64,000 nucleotides of DNA, from NCBI GenBank assembly GCA_018806915.1, contig JAGKQI010000031.1, positions 992,001-1,056,000 on the forward strand, in the 5' to 3' direction. The stretch comes from Phytophthora colocasiae. Taxonomy: Eukaryota > Oomycota > Peronosporomycetes > Peronosporales > Peronosporaceae. Each line of letters opens with the position of its first letter. Position 1 is the first letter of the stretch. Made by a program: the position numbers and the translations under genes. Shown here piece after piece: positions 53,616 to 62,725 of this stretch. The notes under the pieces are model-generated. The model saw only the letters and a program-made list of their open reading frames with translations. It had not been told where the DNA came from and did no database searches.

Positions 53616-56600
53616 ATGAGTGAGGACAAGAAACAAGAGAAAGCAGAGGAGAAGAAGGCCGCCCACCCACCTTTCGATGGCGAGAATTTTGAAGTGTGGC
53701 TCGAGAGGATGAAGCTCAAGTTGGAGCGTAAGAACCTGTGGAAATACTGCACGAAGGAGATTGACGAACCAGAGGAGGCGAAGCAGAATGAACATGATAC
53801 CTGGGAGAAGGAGACTGCTCGTGCCAAGGAAATGCTTTACGACGGAATGACGGATAAGATAATGAAGACTGTGAAATTTGAACCATCGCCATTTCGTGTA
53901 GTGGAGAGAATGAAACAGCGCTACGTTGGCAAGACGTATATTAAGTACGCATCGGAGGTTACGAAGCTGAGATCACTTCGCCTTGAAGAAAATGGAAACG
54001 TTGCTGATCACTTGGGAGAAGTTCGTCGAATTTTGGATCGGATTGCGTTGCTTGGCGTGCCCCTAGATGAATACTTAATGCCCGCAATTCTGATCAGTAC
54101 ACTACCTGAGTCTTACGATAATGTGGTTGAGACGTTTCTGGCAAGTCATGTGCCTACAAAAGTTAACGAGCCTCCCAATTATGAACAACTGGAACATGCG
54201 CTCGAGATGGCATACGATCGACGACAAGGGCGGAAGTTGGATGGAAAGTCGGAAGAACAGGCGCTGTATGGTGGCAGATCGGGCCGAGGTCGAGGCCGAG
54301 GTCGTGGTCGCGGTCGAGGTCGCGGAGGTCGTGGTGGCCGTGATGGTGGAAATCAAGGACGCGGTCGCGGAAGAGGTGGCCGAGGTGGTCGAGGTGCAGG
54401 AAGAGGAGGAAGTCAAGGGCGTGGTCGTGGATCATGTTTTCACTGTGAAGAACAAGGACATCAAGTTCGTGATTGTCCGTACTTGGGTAAACGTCCACCA
54501 AGTGAGAGCAGTGAGCCAGCTCCCAAGCAGACAAAGACTAGTGGGAATGCAGAAGGAAAGAAGTCCGGAAAAAGGAAATATAGTAACTATGCTGCCGAGG
54601 ATAGTGAAGAAGATGCCTATATCATTTCGGCGCTGGTGAAACAACCCTCTCGCATCCAAAAGCTAGCGCATGGTCGTTGGTATTTGGATTCTGGTGCTAC
54701 TTGTCATATGACAAACCAGAAGATTGACTTCGTGTCTTTCACAGAAATGAGTGCGTTGGTGCGAGTTGGAGGTGAAAACTGGCTAAATGTTGTTGGAGTT
54801 GGCACGGTGAAAAAGGAAATTCAGACTACTAACGGACGACGCACTGTCGTGCTACGGGGAGTACAATATGTACCTGAACTTCAGTGCAGTCTGTTTTCAG
54901 TACGGCGGCAAAATGATCCTACGTTATCGCTTGAGGAAAAGCTGAAAGTCCATTTTGATGAATACGAATTTGCTGAACTAAAATTTCAACGTGGCAGTGC
55001 TTACGCGCATGTGGATGAGACGAGTCTTTATCAAGTGAAGTTGGAGACTCCAGAAGATGCTGTCATGTTAGTTGCGGCTAACGAAAGTGAAGAGATTAAA
55101 CGATGGCATACAAGACTTGGACATCCGGGAAGGAATGTTTTCAACGCTTTTTTTCGGCATGGAGACTGGCCAATTCCAGACATGGACCTAAGAGTTGATG
55201 GTTCATTTTCTTGTGACTCCTGTATAAAAGGAAAAATGGTAAGAAAGTCTTTCCATTCTGTCGGTCCTCCGAAACGTGACTGGCTTGTCGGTGAATATGT
55301 GCACACGGACGTCTGGGGTCCATATTCAGTTGAGTCATACTCTGGAAGTCGCTATTTCATCGTGTTTGTGGATGAAGTAAGCCGATACACAACACTATTT
55401 CTCATGAAAAACCGCTCTGAAGTTTGTGAGAAGTTCACACTATATTATGAACATGTGAAGACGCAATTAAAAGTGCGGATGAAGAAACTTCGATATGATA
55501 ATGCCCGTGAGTTGACAGCTCTTGGAGATACATGTAAGAGGAACTATGGAATGGAGTGTTCTCTCACGGTGAAGCATACTCCGGAGCAAAACGGAGTTGC
55601 AGAGCGTATGATTCGTACGGTTTCGGAGCGAATGAGATGTTTGTTGGTTCATTTTGAATTACCTGAGGAGTTGTGGGCCGAAGCTGCTAATACAGCGGCA
55701 TATTGTGTGAACATGGTTCCGAACACAACAAGATCGATGGAAGTGCCGTATGCAGTGTGGTTTCGTGAGACGCCTGCCTATACAAGACTTAGGACATTTG
55801 GATGCGCAGTCTTGGCATACATTGATAAAGTTGAACGTAAGAAGCTGAATGCCAGAGCCAGAGAAGCTGTTTTCGTGGGATATTCACGGGAACAAAGAGG
55901 ATATCGACTGCTAGATAGTAAGACGAACAAAGCATTCTACAGTCACACGCTTGTCTTCTACGAAGATAGGCCTGGTCGCATTCTGCTGGGATCTGACAGG
56001 GCACGATCCACAAGTGCATCGACATCTCACTATCTAAATGTTGATGCAGATGAGATGAACCATATTCCGTCACTACTAAAAGATGCACATGAGAATGAAA
56101 ATGGTGATGTGACGGAGTGCAGAACTGGTGGGGCTGATCCTGAATTACATCGGCATCGCTTTGGTGGGGCTGTTTGTCGTAAAAAGCGAAGTCGAGAAAG
56201 TAGCAGTGATGACAGTGATGCAGAGCAGACTCCAACTGCGAAAAAGAGAAAACGAGCCAAGAAGAAGGAGCGCAGTGGGCGGTGTATGACACCGGCTGTA
56301 GAGCAAGATGATAGCAGTGGGCGGTGTGTGACACCGGCTGCAACACGAAATGGCAGTGGGCGGTGTATGACACCGGCTGCAGAGCAAGATGATGATAATG
56401 AGGTGAATGAGGAGAGTAGTCGGTCGAAGTCTGGTGGCTTGAAGAGCACCAGTGCCAGTGCTGGAAGTGACTTGGAGAAAGAGCGCATAACAGCCTCAAG
56501 TAACAAAGTTGCACCATGCAATAGGGCACAAAAGACTGGCTGTAGAGAGTATCATCCCGTGAAGACGAGGAGCGGCAGAGTGTCGAAGCCTCCTAAGTGG

Positions 56601-58361
56601 TTGGGAGATACCATTCATCTTGCTTATCGTGATTCAGTGAAGGAGAAAAGATGTGGCTCAAAGTGGGAAAAATTGCGTGATGAAATGCAGTTGGAAATAG
56701 CAAAGGAGAAGGCACTAGACTGGTGGGAGGACTTTTGCTGTTTGTCTTCCAGTGTCTTGGTAGAACCAACGTCATATCAAGAAGCAATGAATGACGAATA
56801 TGCTGAAGAATGGCGAAAAGCTGCTGATGCTGAGTACAATGCTCTGATGAAGAATGGCACGTGGAAGTTAGTTCGTCGGAAGAAAGGCATGAAAGTGCTC
56901 AGTAATCGATGGGTTTTTCGTGTCAAGTATCTTGCTAATGATGAGATCGAGAGATTCAAAGCTAGGCTGGTCATAAAAGGATTCCTGCAGATTTATGGAG
57001 TTGACTATTTCGAGGTGTACTCACCTGTGGTGCGCTTGGAAACATTGCGAATGTTGTTGACTCTTGCAGCCATTTGGGACTATGAGATAGACCAAATGGA
57101 CGTGACCACAGCTTTCTTGAATGGTGACATTGACGTAGAAGTATTCATGGAGCAACCCGAGGGGTACGTTGAAGAAGGAAAAGAGGACTTTGTCTGTCTT
57201 CTACTAAAAAGTCTTTACGGCTTAAAGCAAGCTCCTAGAGTATGGTTTCGACTCCTGAAAGATCATCTGGAACGTGAAGGATACACGCTGATGAATTGTG
57301 AAGCATGCGTTGCTGTGAAAGTGATAGATGGATGGCTAGTGTTCATTTCTATCTACGTGGATGATTTAATATTGTTCGCGCCTAACAAAGGCATCATGAA
57401 GCAGATGAAAGCAACACTTCACCGCAGTTTTGAGATGAAAGATCTTGGACCAATACACTACATCCTTGGTTGGGAAATTACACGCAATCGGAGTGAGAGA
57501 ACAGTTTTCATAAGTCAACGGCAGTACGCTGAGAAGGTGCTACGCCGCTTTGACATGGAAAATTGCAATGGATGTAAGGTTCCGTGTAGTCCAGAGTTGA
57601 AGTTGTCAAAAGTAATGTGCCCGACGACTCGTGAAGAAAACCAATTGATGGAGGACAAGCCGTATCGTTCTGTGATCGGTAGTTTAATGTATCTGATGCT
57701 TGGAACTCGTCCGGATTTGGCGTACGTGGTACGGGAATGCAGTCAATTCTTGAACAACCCTGGTATTTTGCACTGGCGTGTGGCTAAACGTGCTCTGCGC
57801 TATATCAAAGAGACAATGGAATGGGGATTAGTGCTAGGAGGTGCTGAATGGAGTGAAAGTGATGTGGATGACAACCTCAAAGCCTTCGCAGATGCTGACT
57901 TCGCGAATAGATTTGATGATCGGAAGTCTATCGCTGGATATCTTACTCAACTGTGTGGCAGTACGATTTCTTGGTCAAGTCAGACAGAACGTACTATTGC
58001 CTTAAACACTACGGAAGCAGAGTATATGGCGTTAAGCCTGCTAGTTCAAGAAGTTGTCCACCTCCGGCAAATGTTGAAGGAGCTGAAAATGAAGCAAAAC
58101 CAACCTTCAGAGATCTTTGTGGACAATGAAAGCGCTCGTAAGTTGGCGAACAACCCCGAGTTTCACTGCAGGACGAAACACATTGATGTGCGTCATCATT
58201 TTGTCCGAGAACGTGTGGAATTAAAGCAGATCACTGTTAATCGGATTGCGGGTGTTGATAACGTCGCTGACGCGTTTACGAAACCGTTGCCTCGTGTGAA
58301 ATTCGAGCAACACAGAGAGAGTATGGGTCTGATCTCTCGAAAGAATTTTGGATTGCAATAA
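53616..58361 (+). CDS. Copia gag-pol polyprotein, intact
   Basis: 1581 aa in one frame. Gag (about 1-270) includes FDGENFEVWLERMKLKLE and a long RGRGRG tract, then the knuckle CFHCEEQGHQVRDC at about 274. The protease is LDSGATCHMT (about 357). Integrase begins with the zinc-binding HHCC part (RWHTRLGHPG, CDSCIKGKM) and has D (HTDVWGP, 562), D (RYDNARE, 627) and E (EQNGVAER, 657). RT has LYGLKQAPRVW and YVDDLILF (1246). RNase H has ADADFANR (1425), TEAEYMAL (1464) and VDNESAR (1501). All catalytic residues are present. Three copies of SGRCMTPA or SGRCVTPA lie in the integrase-RT linker (56270-56395). It could code for its own movement. Confidence 0.95.
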   Translation: MSEDKKQEKAEEKKAAHPPFDGENFEVWLERMKLKLERKNLWKYCTKEIDEPEEAKQNEHDTWEKETARAKEMLYDGMTDKIMKTVKFEPSPFRVVERMKQRYVGKTYIKYASEVTKLRSLRLEENGNVADHLGEVRRILDRIALLGVPLDEYLMPAILISTLPESYDNVVETFLASHVPTKVNEPPNYEQLEHALEMAYDRRQGRKLDGKSEEQALYGGRSGRGRGRGRGRGRGRGGRGGRDGGNQGRGRGRGGRGGRGAGRGGSQGRGRGSCFHCEEQGHQVRDCPYLGKRPPSESSEPAPKQTKTSGNAEGKKSGKRKYSNYAAEDSEEDAYIISALVKQPSRIQKLAHGRWYLDSGATCHMTNQKIDFVSFTEMSALVRVGGENWLNVVGVGTVKKEIQTTNGRRTVVLRGVQYVPELQCSLFSVRRQNDPTLSLEEKLKVHFDEYEFAELKFQRGSAYAHVDETSLYQVKLETPEDAVMLVAANESEEIKRWHTRLGHPGRNVFNAFFRHGDWPIPDMDLRVDGSFSCDSCIKGKMVRKSFHSVGPPKRDWLVGEYVHTDVWGPYSVESYSGSRYFIVFVDEVSRYTTLFLMKNRSEVCEKFTLYYEHVKTQLKVRMKKLRYDNARELTALGDTCKRNYGMECSLTVKHTPEQNGVAERMIRTVSERMRCLLVHFELPEELWAEAANTAAYCVNMVPNTTRSMEVPYAVWFRETPAYTRLRTFGCAVLAYIDKVERKKLNARAREAVFVGYSREQRGYRLLDSKTNKAFYSHTLVFYEDRPGRILLGSDRARSTSASTSHYLNVDADEMNHIPSLLKDAHENENGDVTECRTGGADPELHRHRFGGAVCRKKRSRESSSDDSDAEQTPTAKKRKRAKKKERSGRCMTPAVEQDDSSGRCVTPAATRNGSGRCMTPAAEQDDDNEVNEESSRSKSGGLKSTSASAGSDLEKERITASSNKVAPCNRAQKTGCREYHPVKTRSGRVSKPPKWLGDTIHLAYRDSVKEKRCGSKWEKLRDEMQLEIAKEKALDWWEDFCCLSSSVLVEPTSYQEAMNDEYAEEWRKAADAEYNALMKNGTWKLVRRKKGMKVLSNRWVFRVKYLANDEIERFKARLVIKGFLQIYGVDYFEVYSPVVRLETLRMLLTLAAIWDYEIDQMDVTTAFLNGDIDVEVFMEQPEGYVEEGKEDFVCLLLKSLYGLKQAPRVWFRLLKDHLEREGYTLMNCEACVAVKVIDGWLVFISIYVDDLILFAPNKGIMKQMKATLHRSFEMKDLGPIHYILGWEITRNRSERTVFISQRQYAEKVLRRFDMENCNGCKVPCSPELKLSKVMCPTTREENQLMEDKPYRSVIGSLMYLMLGTRPDLAYVVRECSQFLNNPGILHWRVAKRALRYIKETMEWGLVLGGAEWSESDVDDNLKAFADADFANRFDDRKSIAGYLTQLCGSTISWSSQTERTIALNTTEAEYMALSLLVQEVVHLRQMLKELKMKQNQPSEIFVDNESARKLANNPEFHCRTKHIDVRHHFVRERVELKQITVNRIAGVDNVADAFTKPLPRVKFEQHRESMGLISRKNFGLQ

Positions 58362-58392
58362 GTTCCAGCGTGTCACCAGCAGGTGGGGCAGT

Positions 58393-58621
58393 TGTAATTA
58401 CTGGTTGTCACGGTTGGATACTTAGGTTGGAATATGAGAAAAGGACTGGGACTGCAATGTGAGAAAGGAGGTAGGAAAGAAGCCGAGCTTGTAAGTTGGA
58501 GCTCAGTTGAAGAAAAGCAATAATACACAAGAACCTCCTCCGAGTGGCCTTTGCGCTGCTCAGTACGTGTCTTCCTTGTATATCTGTGGTCTGCAACACA
58601 CCTGCTTCTGAGAGAATTTCA
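58393..58621 (+). repeat. 3' LTR of copia element 2
   Basis: Same sequence as 53337-53565 except the last bases (AATTTCA). Confidence 0.9.
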
Positions 58622-58830
58622 AGTTGAACAATTCAATTGCTTCTCGGATCAGTTTCAGTTGTTTCACATTTTCTCTCTTCTTGTAGACGAAGCAGTAAAT
58701 GTTGATAGCACATCGGGTTTCTAAACCGCCACTTGAATTTCACCTGCATCCCATTTCCCGCATTTATGGGCTTCCCTGGAATAGCATAAGTGCGTAAGGC
58801 TGATTGAGGAAATTTCACTCAGTCGTCATC
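58622..58830 (-). pseudogene. LRR-like gene copy A, 5' segment beyond copia element 2
   Basis: Minus-strand coding-like sequence (VYKKRENVKQLKLIREAIEL) runs up to the copia 3' LTR and appears to continue beyond the element at 53336. The start codon is not settled; a second frame with ATG at 58818 also reads open. Confidence 0.35.
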
Positions 58831-59093
58831 AGCGAAAGTTAGAAAATGACGACGAGAAAACAAATTATCGTGGCAAAACCTATCACTTTTGAGTCAACCC
58901 TTAAGTGCTCAATCTCGTCAGGGTCATTCATTCTGGTCAAGAAATCCGCCTTAAATGATTGATATAGAAAATCGAATACTTCTCTAAAAACCATGTTTCA
59001 ATCGAGTCACATTCTGTTGATCCCTATCAAGCCGTACATGTGAATCGTTACGACCACCAAAGTGGTGGTAAATAATCGTATCCTTTCTAGAAT
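58831..59093. other. Intergenic, nothing recognised
   Basis: AT-rich; CACCACCAAAGTGGTGG at 59053-59069 is a short palindrome. Confidence 0.4.
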
Positions 59094-59220
59094 GTGCCTG
59101 TCGAGATATCTGCGCTGAATTTATGCTCACTATATGTGCTCTTTACCTCACTTGAGTCTGCTTCATTTGTGATAAGCTTGCTGGGGTTGATCGGAAGAGA
59201 TCTACGCTGTTGTTTTTCAA
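59094..59220 (+). other. Inverted fragment of the LRR-like family
   Basis: Plus-strand residues SASFVISLLGLIGRDLR resemble SVSLVMSFLKLIGQNLQ of copy B and SISLVMSLLELIGGHLR of copy A. It is a small fragment in opposite orientation, next to copy B. Confidence 0.5.
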
Positions 59221-59298
59221 ATAGGAAAGCACAGAGTCATAATTCTATTGATTATCTTTTTGAAACTTTCAAAACGGTAAACCTTTTGTAACTTTGAC

Positions 59299-60174
59299 TC
59301 AATAGTCATCATCATCATAAAACTCCGATAGGTCTGGAACGTTCACTGTTCGTTGGGCTGGAGTTGAAGCGAAAACACAAATGAGCTCTAACGCCTCAGT
59401 GTGCAGTTGGTGGAGCGCCTTAGCATTGACGACACTAATCAGTGCGGCTTTCGACTGGACCGGGAACTTCTCCTTCGTAACAAAGAGATAATCGCCATCG
59501 TGCGCCTTAAGATCCCTCAGCAGACTTTTATCGGAGACTCTGTAAAATGGTATACTAATATTCTCGAGCTCGCGCGCCATCCGTAATTTCGGGCTCTGCA
59601 GGCATAAAGTCAGGCCTGAAAACTCAATGACACTTTGGAGTTTTATCGTCCGGATTGGCCACCGACACAGGAACTCGTTGTGTTCCGAGACCACCACGTC
59701 AAACTCACAGGTTTCGAGGGATCCAAGATTTGGGCATACTGCAGACAAAACACTCAGATCAAGCATCGTGTCGTACGCTTCCGCTGTCAGGCGTAATGAT
59801 TGCAGATTCTGCCCGATCAACTTTAAGAAACTCATGACCAAAGAAACCGATGCTTGGAACGTCAAGACCATAGAAAGAGACCGAAGTGAAAGTGTCCGTT
59901 GTACGTTTTGCTCCTCGGAATCGCGAGAAACTTCGTATACGCCATCTCCAATTCTACTTCGACAAAGACCGGTACCTGGTACGATAACTTCCACATAATC
60001 TTTCTTAAACCAGGCCCGACAGCGGGCAGCAATTTGCACTACAAACCTTGAGTCTTCTTCAAGATCGATGAGCCATACTGCTGTTCCTTCCGTAATATCC
60101 ACATAACCAAATTCAGTTGCATCGTAAGTTGCAGGTGGTAATTGCTGTTCCAATCCCTTCGGAAGAGGATAATT
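59299..60174 (-). pseudogene. LRR-like family gene, copy B, 5' end removed by copia element 3
   Basis: The frame is open from the LTR border (60174) to TAA or equivalent at 59299, about 290 codons, with no ATG near the start (the nominal start at 60153 is TTG). It carries YVDITEGTAVWLIDLEEDSR, ARCRAWFKK, LDLSVLS and VCPNLGSLE blocks and an acidic end (FYDDDDY). Homology with copy A is lost exactly at GATAATT next to the LTR, so the 5' half was separated by the copia insertion. The remaining frame is clean, suggesting recent loss. No signal peptide is visible. Function unknown. Confidence 0.6.
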
Positions 60175-60175
60175 G

Positions 60176-60307
60176 TGTCAGTGCTGCGTGGCACTGGGTC
60201 GAGTCAGAACTCAGGCAACTGATGACACTAGGCAAGTCCATCCTTAGTTCCATAGTTCAGCCCTGTAATTAGTCAAATTCACTTCCTGATTTCTCTTCCA
60301 GACGACA
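60176..60307 (+). repeat. Putative short 5' LTR of copia element 3
   Basis: Starts TGTCAGTGCTGC and ends CAGACGACA (TG..CA, 132 bp), right where homology between LRR-like copies A and B stops. It is followed by GGTTAACAGCCG, which resembles, with two differences, the GGTTATGAGCCC primer site of the other copia elements. The matching 3' LTR is outside the window. Confidence 0.45.
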
Positions 60308-60341
60308 GGTTAACAGCCGTTCATCACTCTACCGTTCCGTC

Positions 60342-61301
60342 ATGGCCGCCAGAAGCCGCTCTCCCTCCCCTCATGCTGAGATTGAGCGCGAGCCTGATGC
60401 CCCGGTCGCCGCTGCCCGTGACATCCCGATCCAACCCACCACCACGTCGGGTCCCAAACCCCCGATTAACCTTAAGCTAATCACCATTGAACCGTTTGGT
60501 GGTGAGGTCAAGGACGGCTACATTGACGCGGGCGCCTACGACTGGTTTCAGCGTTTCAAGGTGCAAGTCAGCGACGCGGAGACGCTCAGCGGATACAAGT
60601 GGAGTGAGCCTGTCAAATGCAGTGTCATTTCCTCACGTCTCGCTGGCACTGCTTCGACATGGTACACGCGCCACAGAGCAACGCTGCCCACGTCGTCGCT
60701 TCGTGACTTGGGTGCTGTACTTGTCGACCAATTCCGCTGTCGACTCCCCATTCAGCAACAAGCCATCCAACTCGCGCAGATGAAGAAGCTTCCGCTAGAA
60801 ACGTACTTCGAGTACGCCCACCGACTCTCTCAGGTTGCCGCTGGTCTTAATCAAGGACGAATCAATGACTACACCGAGCAGCAAGCGCTCAGCACGTTCG
60901 TCAACTGGGCGTATCCTTATCATCGGGACACGATGCTAGCTCAACTTGATTTAGAGGCTCTCGATGCTTCTGCGGAACTCGACAAAGCTGTACTACTCAT
61001 CACGCGCATCGCCAAGTCTGATGGGCGAATGCGCAAACGTGCCTTTGATTCTGTCCATGACACTGGTGACAGCAAAGGTGAGGGCAAGAAGTCTCGTACC
61101 GGTCATGCCGCTGCTTCTACAGCCTCAACGGACAGGCCTCGTCGCGCCAGGTACGACTTCAGCAATGCCAAGTGCAAGACGTGTGGTAAACTTGGACACA
61201 CCACGAAGTATCACGATCGTCATGTCCTGGAACAGCAGCGAGCTGGGTTTGCTGCTCGCGGGGAAGCGGCTCCATCATCCGACAACGAGACCGACCAATG
61301 A
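60342..61301 (+). CDS. Copia element 3 gag with Ty3-type capsid pattern
   Basis: 319 aa ending at TGA (61299-61301). The middle part (YDWFQRFKVQV, GTASTWYTRH, VDQFRCRLPIQQQAIQLAQM, ETYFEYAHRLSQVAAGL) resembles the Retrotrans_gag capsid of Ty3 elements more than the UBN2 type of most copia elements. The single knuckle CKTCGKLGHTTKYH has His for the last Cys. The next frame, starting at 61311, is in the same reading frame, so only this TGA separates Gag from protease. Confidence 0.8.
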   Translation: MAARSRSPSPHAEIEREPDAPVAAARDIPIQPTTTSGPKPPINLKLITIEPFGGEVKDGYIDAGAYDWFQRFKVQVSDAETLSGYKWSEPVKCSVISSRLAGTASTWYTRHRATLPTSSLRDLGAVLVDQFRCRLPIQQQAIQLAQMKKLPLETYFEYAHRLSQVAAGLNQGRINDYTEQQALSTFVNWAYPYHRDTMLAQLDLEALDASAELDKAVLLITRIAKSDGRMRKRAFDSVHDTGDSKGEGKKSRTGHAAASTASTDRPRRARYDFSNAKCKTCGKLGHTTKYHDRHVLEQQRAGFAARGEAAPSSDNETDQ

Positions 61302-62725
61302 GGATGCGGGGTGTCAGCGGACACCGAGATAAAACCGTTTGACCCGGGCATCGGCCCTCATTCCCCCATGATTGACTCCGGCGCTTCATTCCACATGACG
61401 GGTGCACGCCACACTCTTCTCAATCTATCACCCTGCGACGATCACCTTGTGGATTTTGCGGACGGACGTCGTGTAGTCGGACAGGAGTGGGGCGATCTTG
61501 TCATAGATAGCAGTGGTAAAAGCCCTACACTGAGCAAGGTCGTGTATGTGCCAACGCTTGCTCAGCCCCTACTATCTGTCTCTGCTCTCACTGCTGCGGG
61601 CTACAAGTGTGATTTTACGCCCACCGAATGCGTAGTCTACGGCAAACCGATCCTGCGTGGCCGTCTTCGGCATGGTGTATATCCTGTACCAGCAGCGGGG
61701 AATGCTCTTGTCGCAAACACTCCGCCGGCGGAACAACGAGCCTCCAAGAATTCTCTGGAAGATTGGCATCGCCGCCTCGGGCACTTGCACTACCAGGCTG
61801 TTCTTGACCTTGCCTCCAGTGGAAAAGTGTCGGGAATGCGTATCGACGGCTCCGTCAACTACCCATGTTTCCGTGCGAAATATGCGCGATGGGAAAGGCC
61901 CACATCCGAGCTGCTCCCAAGGTCAGCCACCGTCCCCAAGCTGAGAAGGATTAAGTGTGTCATATCGACCTGGCAGGTCCATTCCAACGCAGCTTCCACA
62001 AGAATCGCTACTACATGGCTGCCAAGTGGCTTGGATACACGCACGTTTTCTTTCTCAAAGAGAAAAGCGACGCATCGGCCGCCTTTCGTGACTATCTGAA
62101 GTTACTTAAGAATCGTGGCGGTACTCCGCGAGTGTGTACTCTGCGCAGCGATGGAGGAGGCGAATTTGTCAACTCCGACTTCGGGAAAACCTGCGCTGAC
62201 GCTGGAATCGACCGTCACTACTCAGAACCGCACACACATTACCAGAATGGTGTTGCCGAGCGCACAAATCGCACCCTTGGCGATATGGCGCGATGTCTTC
62301 TTTTGCAAGCCAACGTCCCGCACTCTTTGTGGGAATACGCGATACGAGCGGCAGCTTACATGAGAAATCGGGTGATCTCACGTAGCTTCCCGTCAGACAC
62401 TCCATATGCCCGTTTCCATGGTTCCCAACCAGATCTCGCCGAGTTACACGCGTTTGGTGAAAACGTTGTGGTCATGCTACCCCCTACGCAACGCAGTACT
62501 GCCTACAAGTTTAAACCAAAGGGCCAACGAGGAATATTCATAGGCCATGATCATGAGCGCAGGGTTACTTCGTATACATACGCGAGGGTGGAGCACGAGT
62601 CGTTCACAGTTGCAACGTCACGTTCTTGGGGTTGTCTGTGCGCGCACCGACGCCAGCGTCGACGGTCGACCCACTCCAGCCAATCTCTTTCGCTGACTCG
62701 TATACGATGGCTTCTGCACCGCTGA
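61302..62725 (+). pseudogene. Copia element 3 protease and integrase, frameshifted
   Basis: The first frame (to 62099) has protease IDSGASFHMTG and the integrase start DWHRRLGHLH. Near 61868 the signal moves to another frame (CEICAMGKAHI), which has a TAA about 61950, then VCHIDLAGPF, LRSDGGGEF and HYQNGVAERTNRTL, the integrase core D, D and E. It ends at 62725, with a further shift near 62615 leading into the RT frame. Confidence 0.8.

Larger units (their letters stand above)
53337..58621 (+). mobile_element. Intact Ty1/copia retrotransposon (copia element 2)
   Basis: Two 229-bp LTRs with one visible difference at the end (AATTACA versus AATTTCA) bound a 5.3-kb element with one uninterrupted gag-pol frame. 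GGTGGGGCAG precedes the 3' LTR. The flanks share only AGT next to the LTRs, so no clear 5-bp duplication is seen. Confidence 0.93.

Noticed and set aside
54102..54534. Minus-strand ORFs opposite the copia RGG tract
   Set aside because: Low-complexity antisense of GGN-rich codons.
55789..56529. 246-codon minus-strand ORF inside copia element 2
   Set aside because: Lies opposite the integrase-RT linker; histidine-rich repeats come from the coding repeats on the plus strand.
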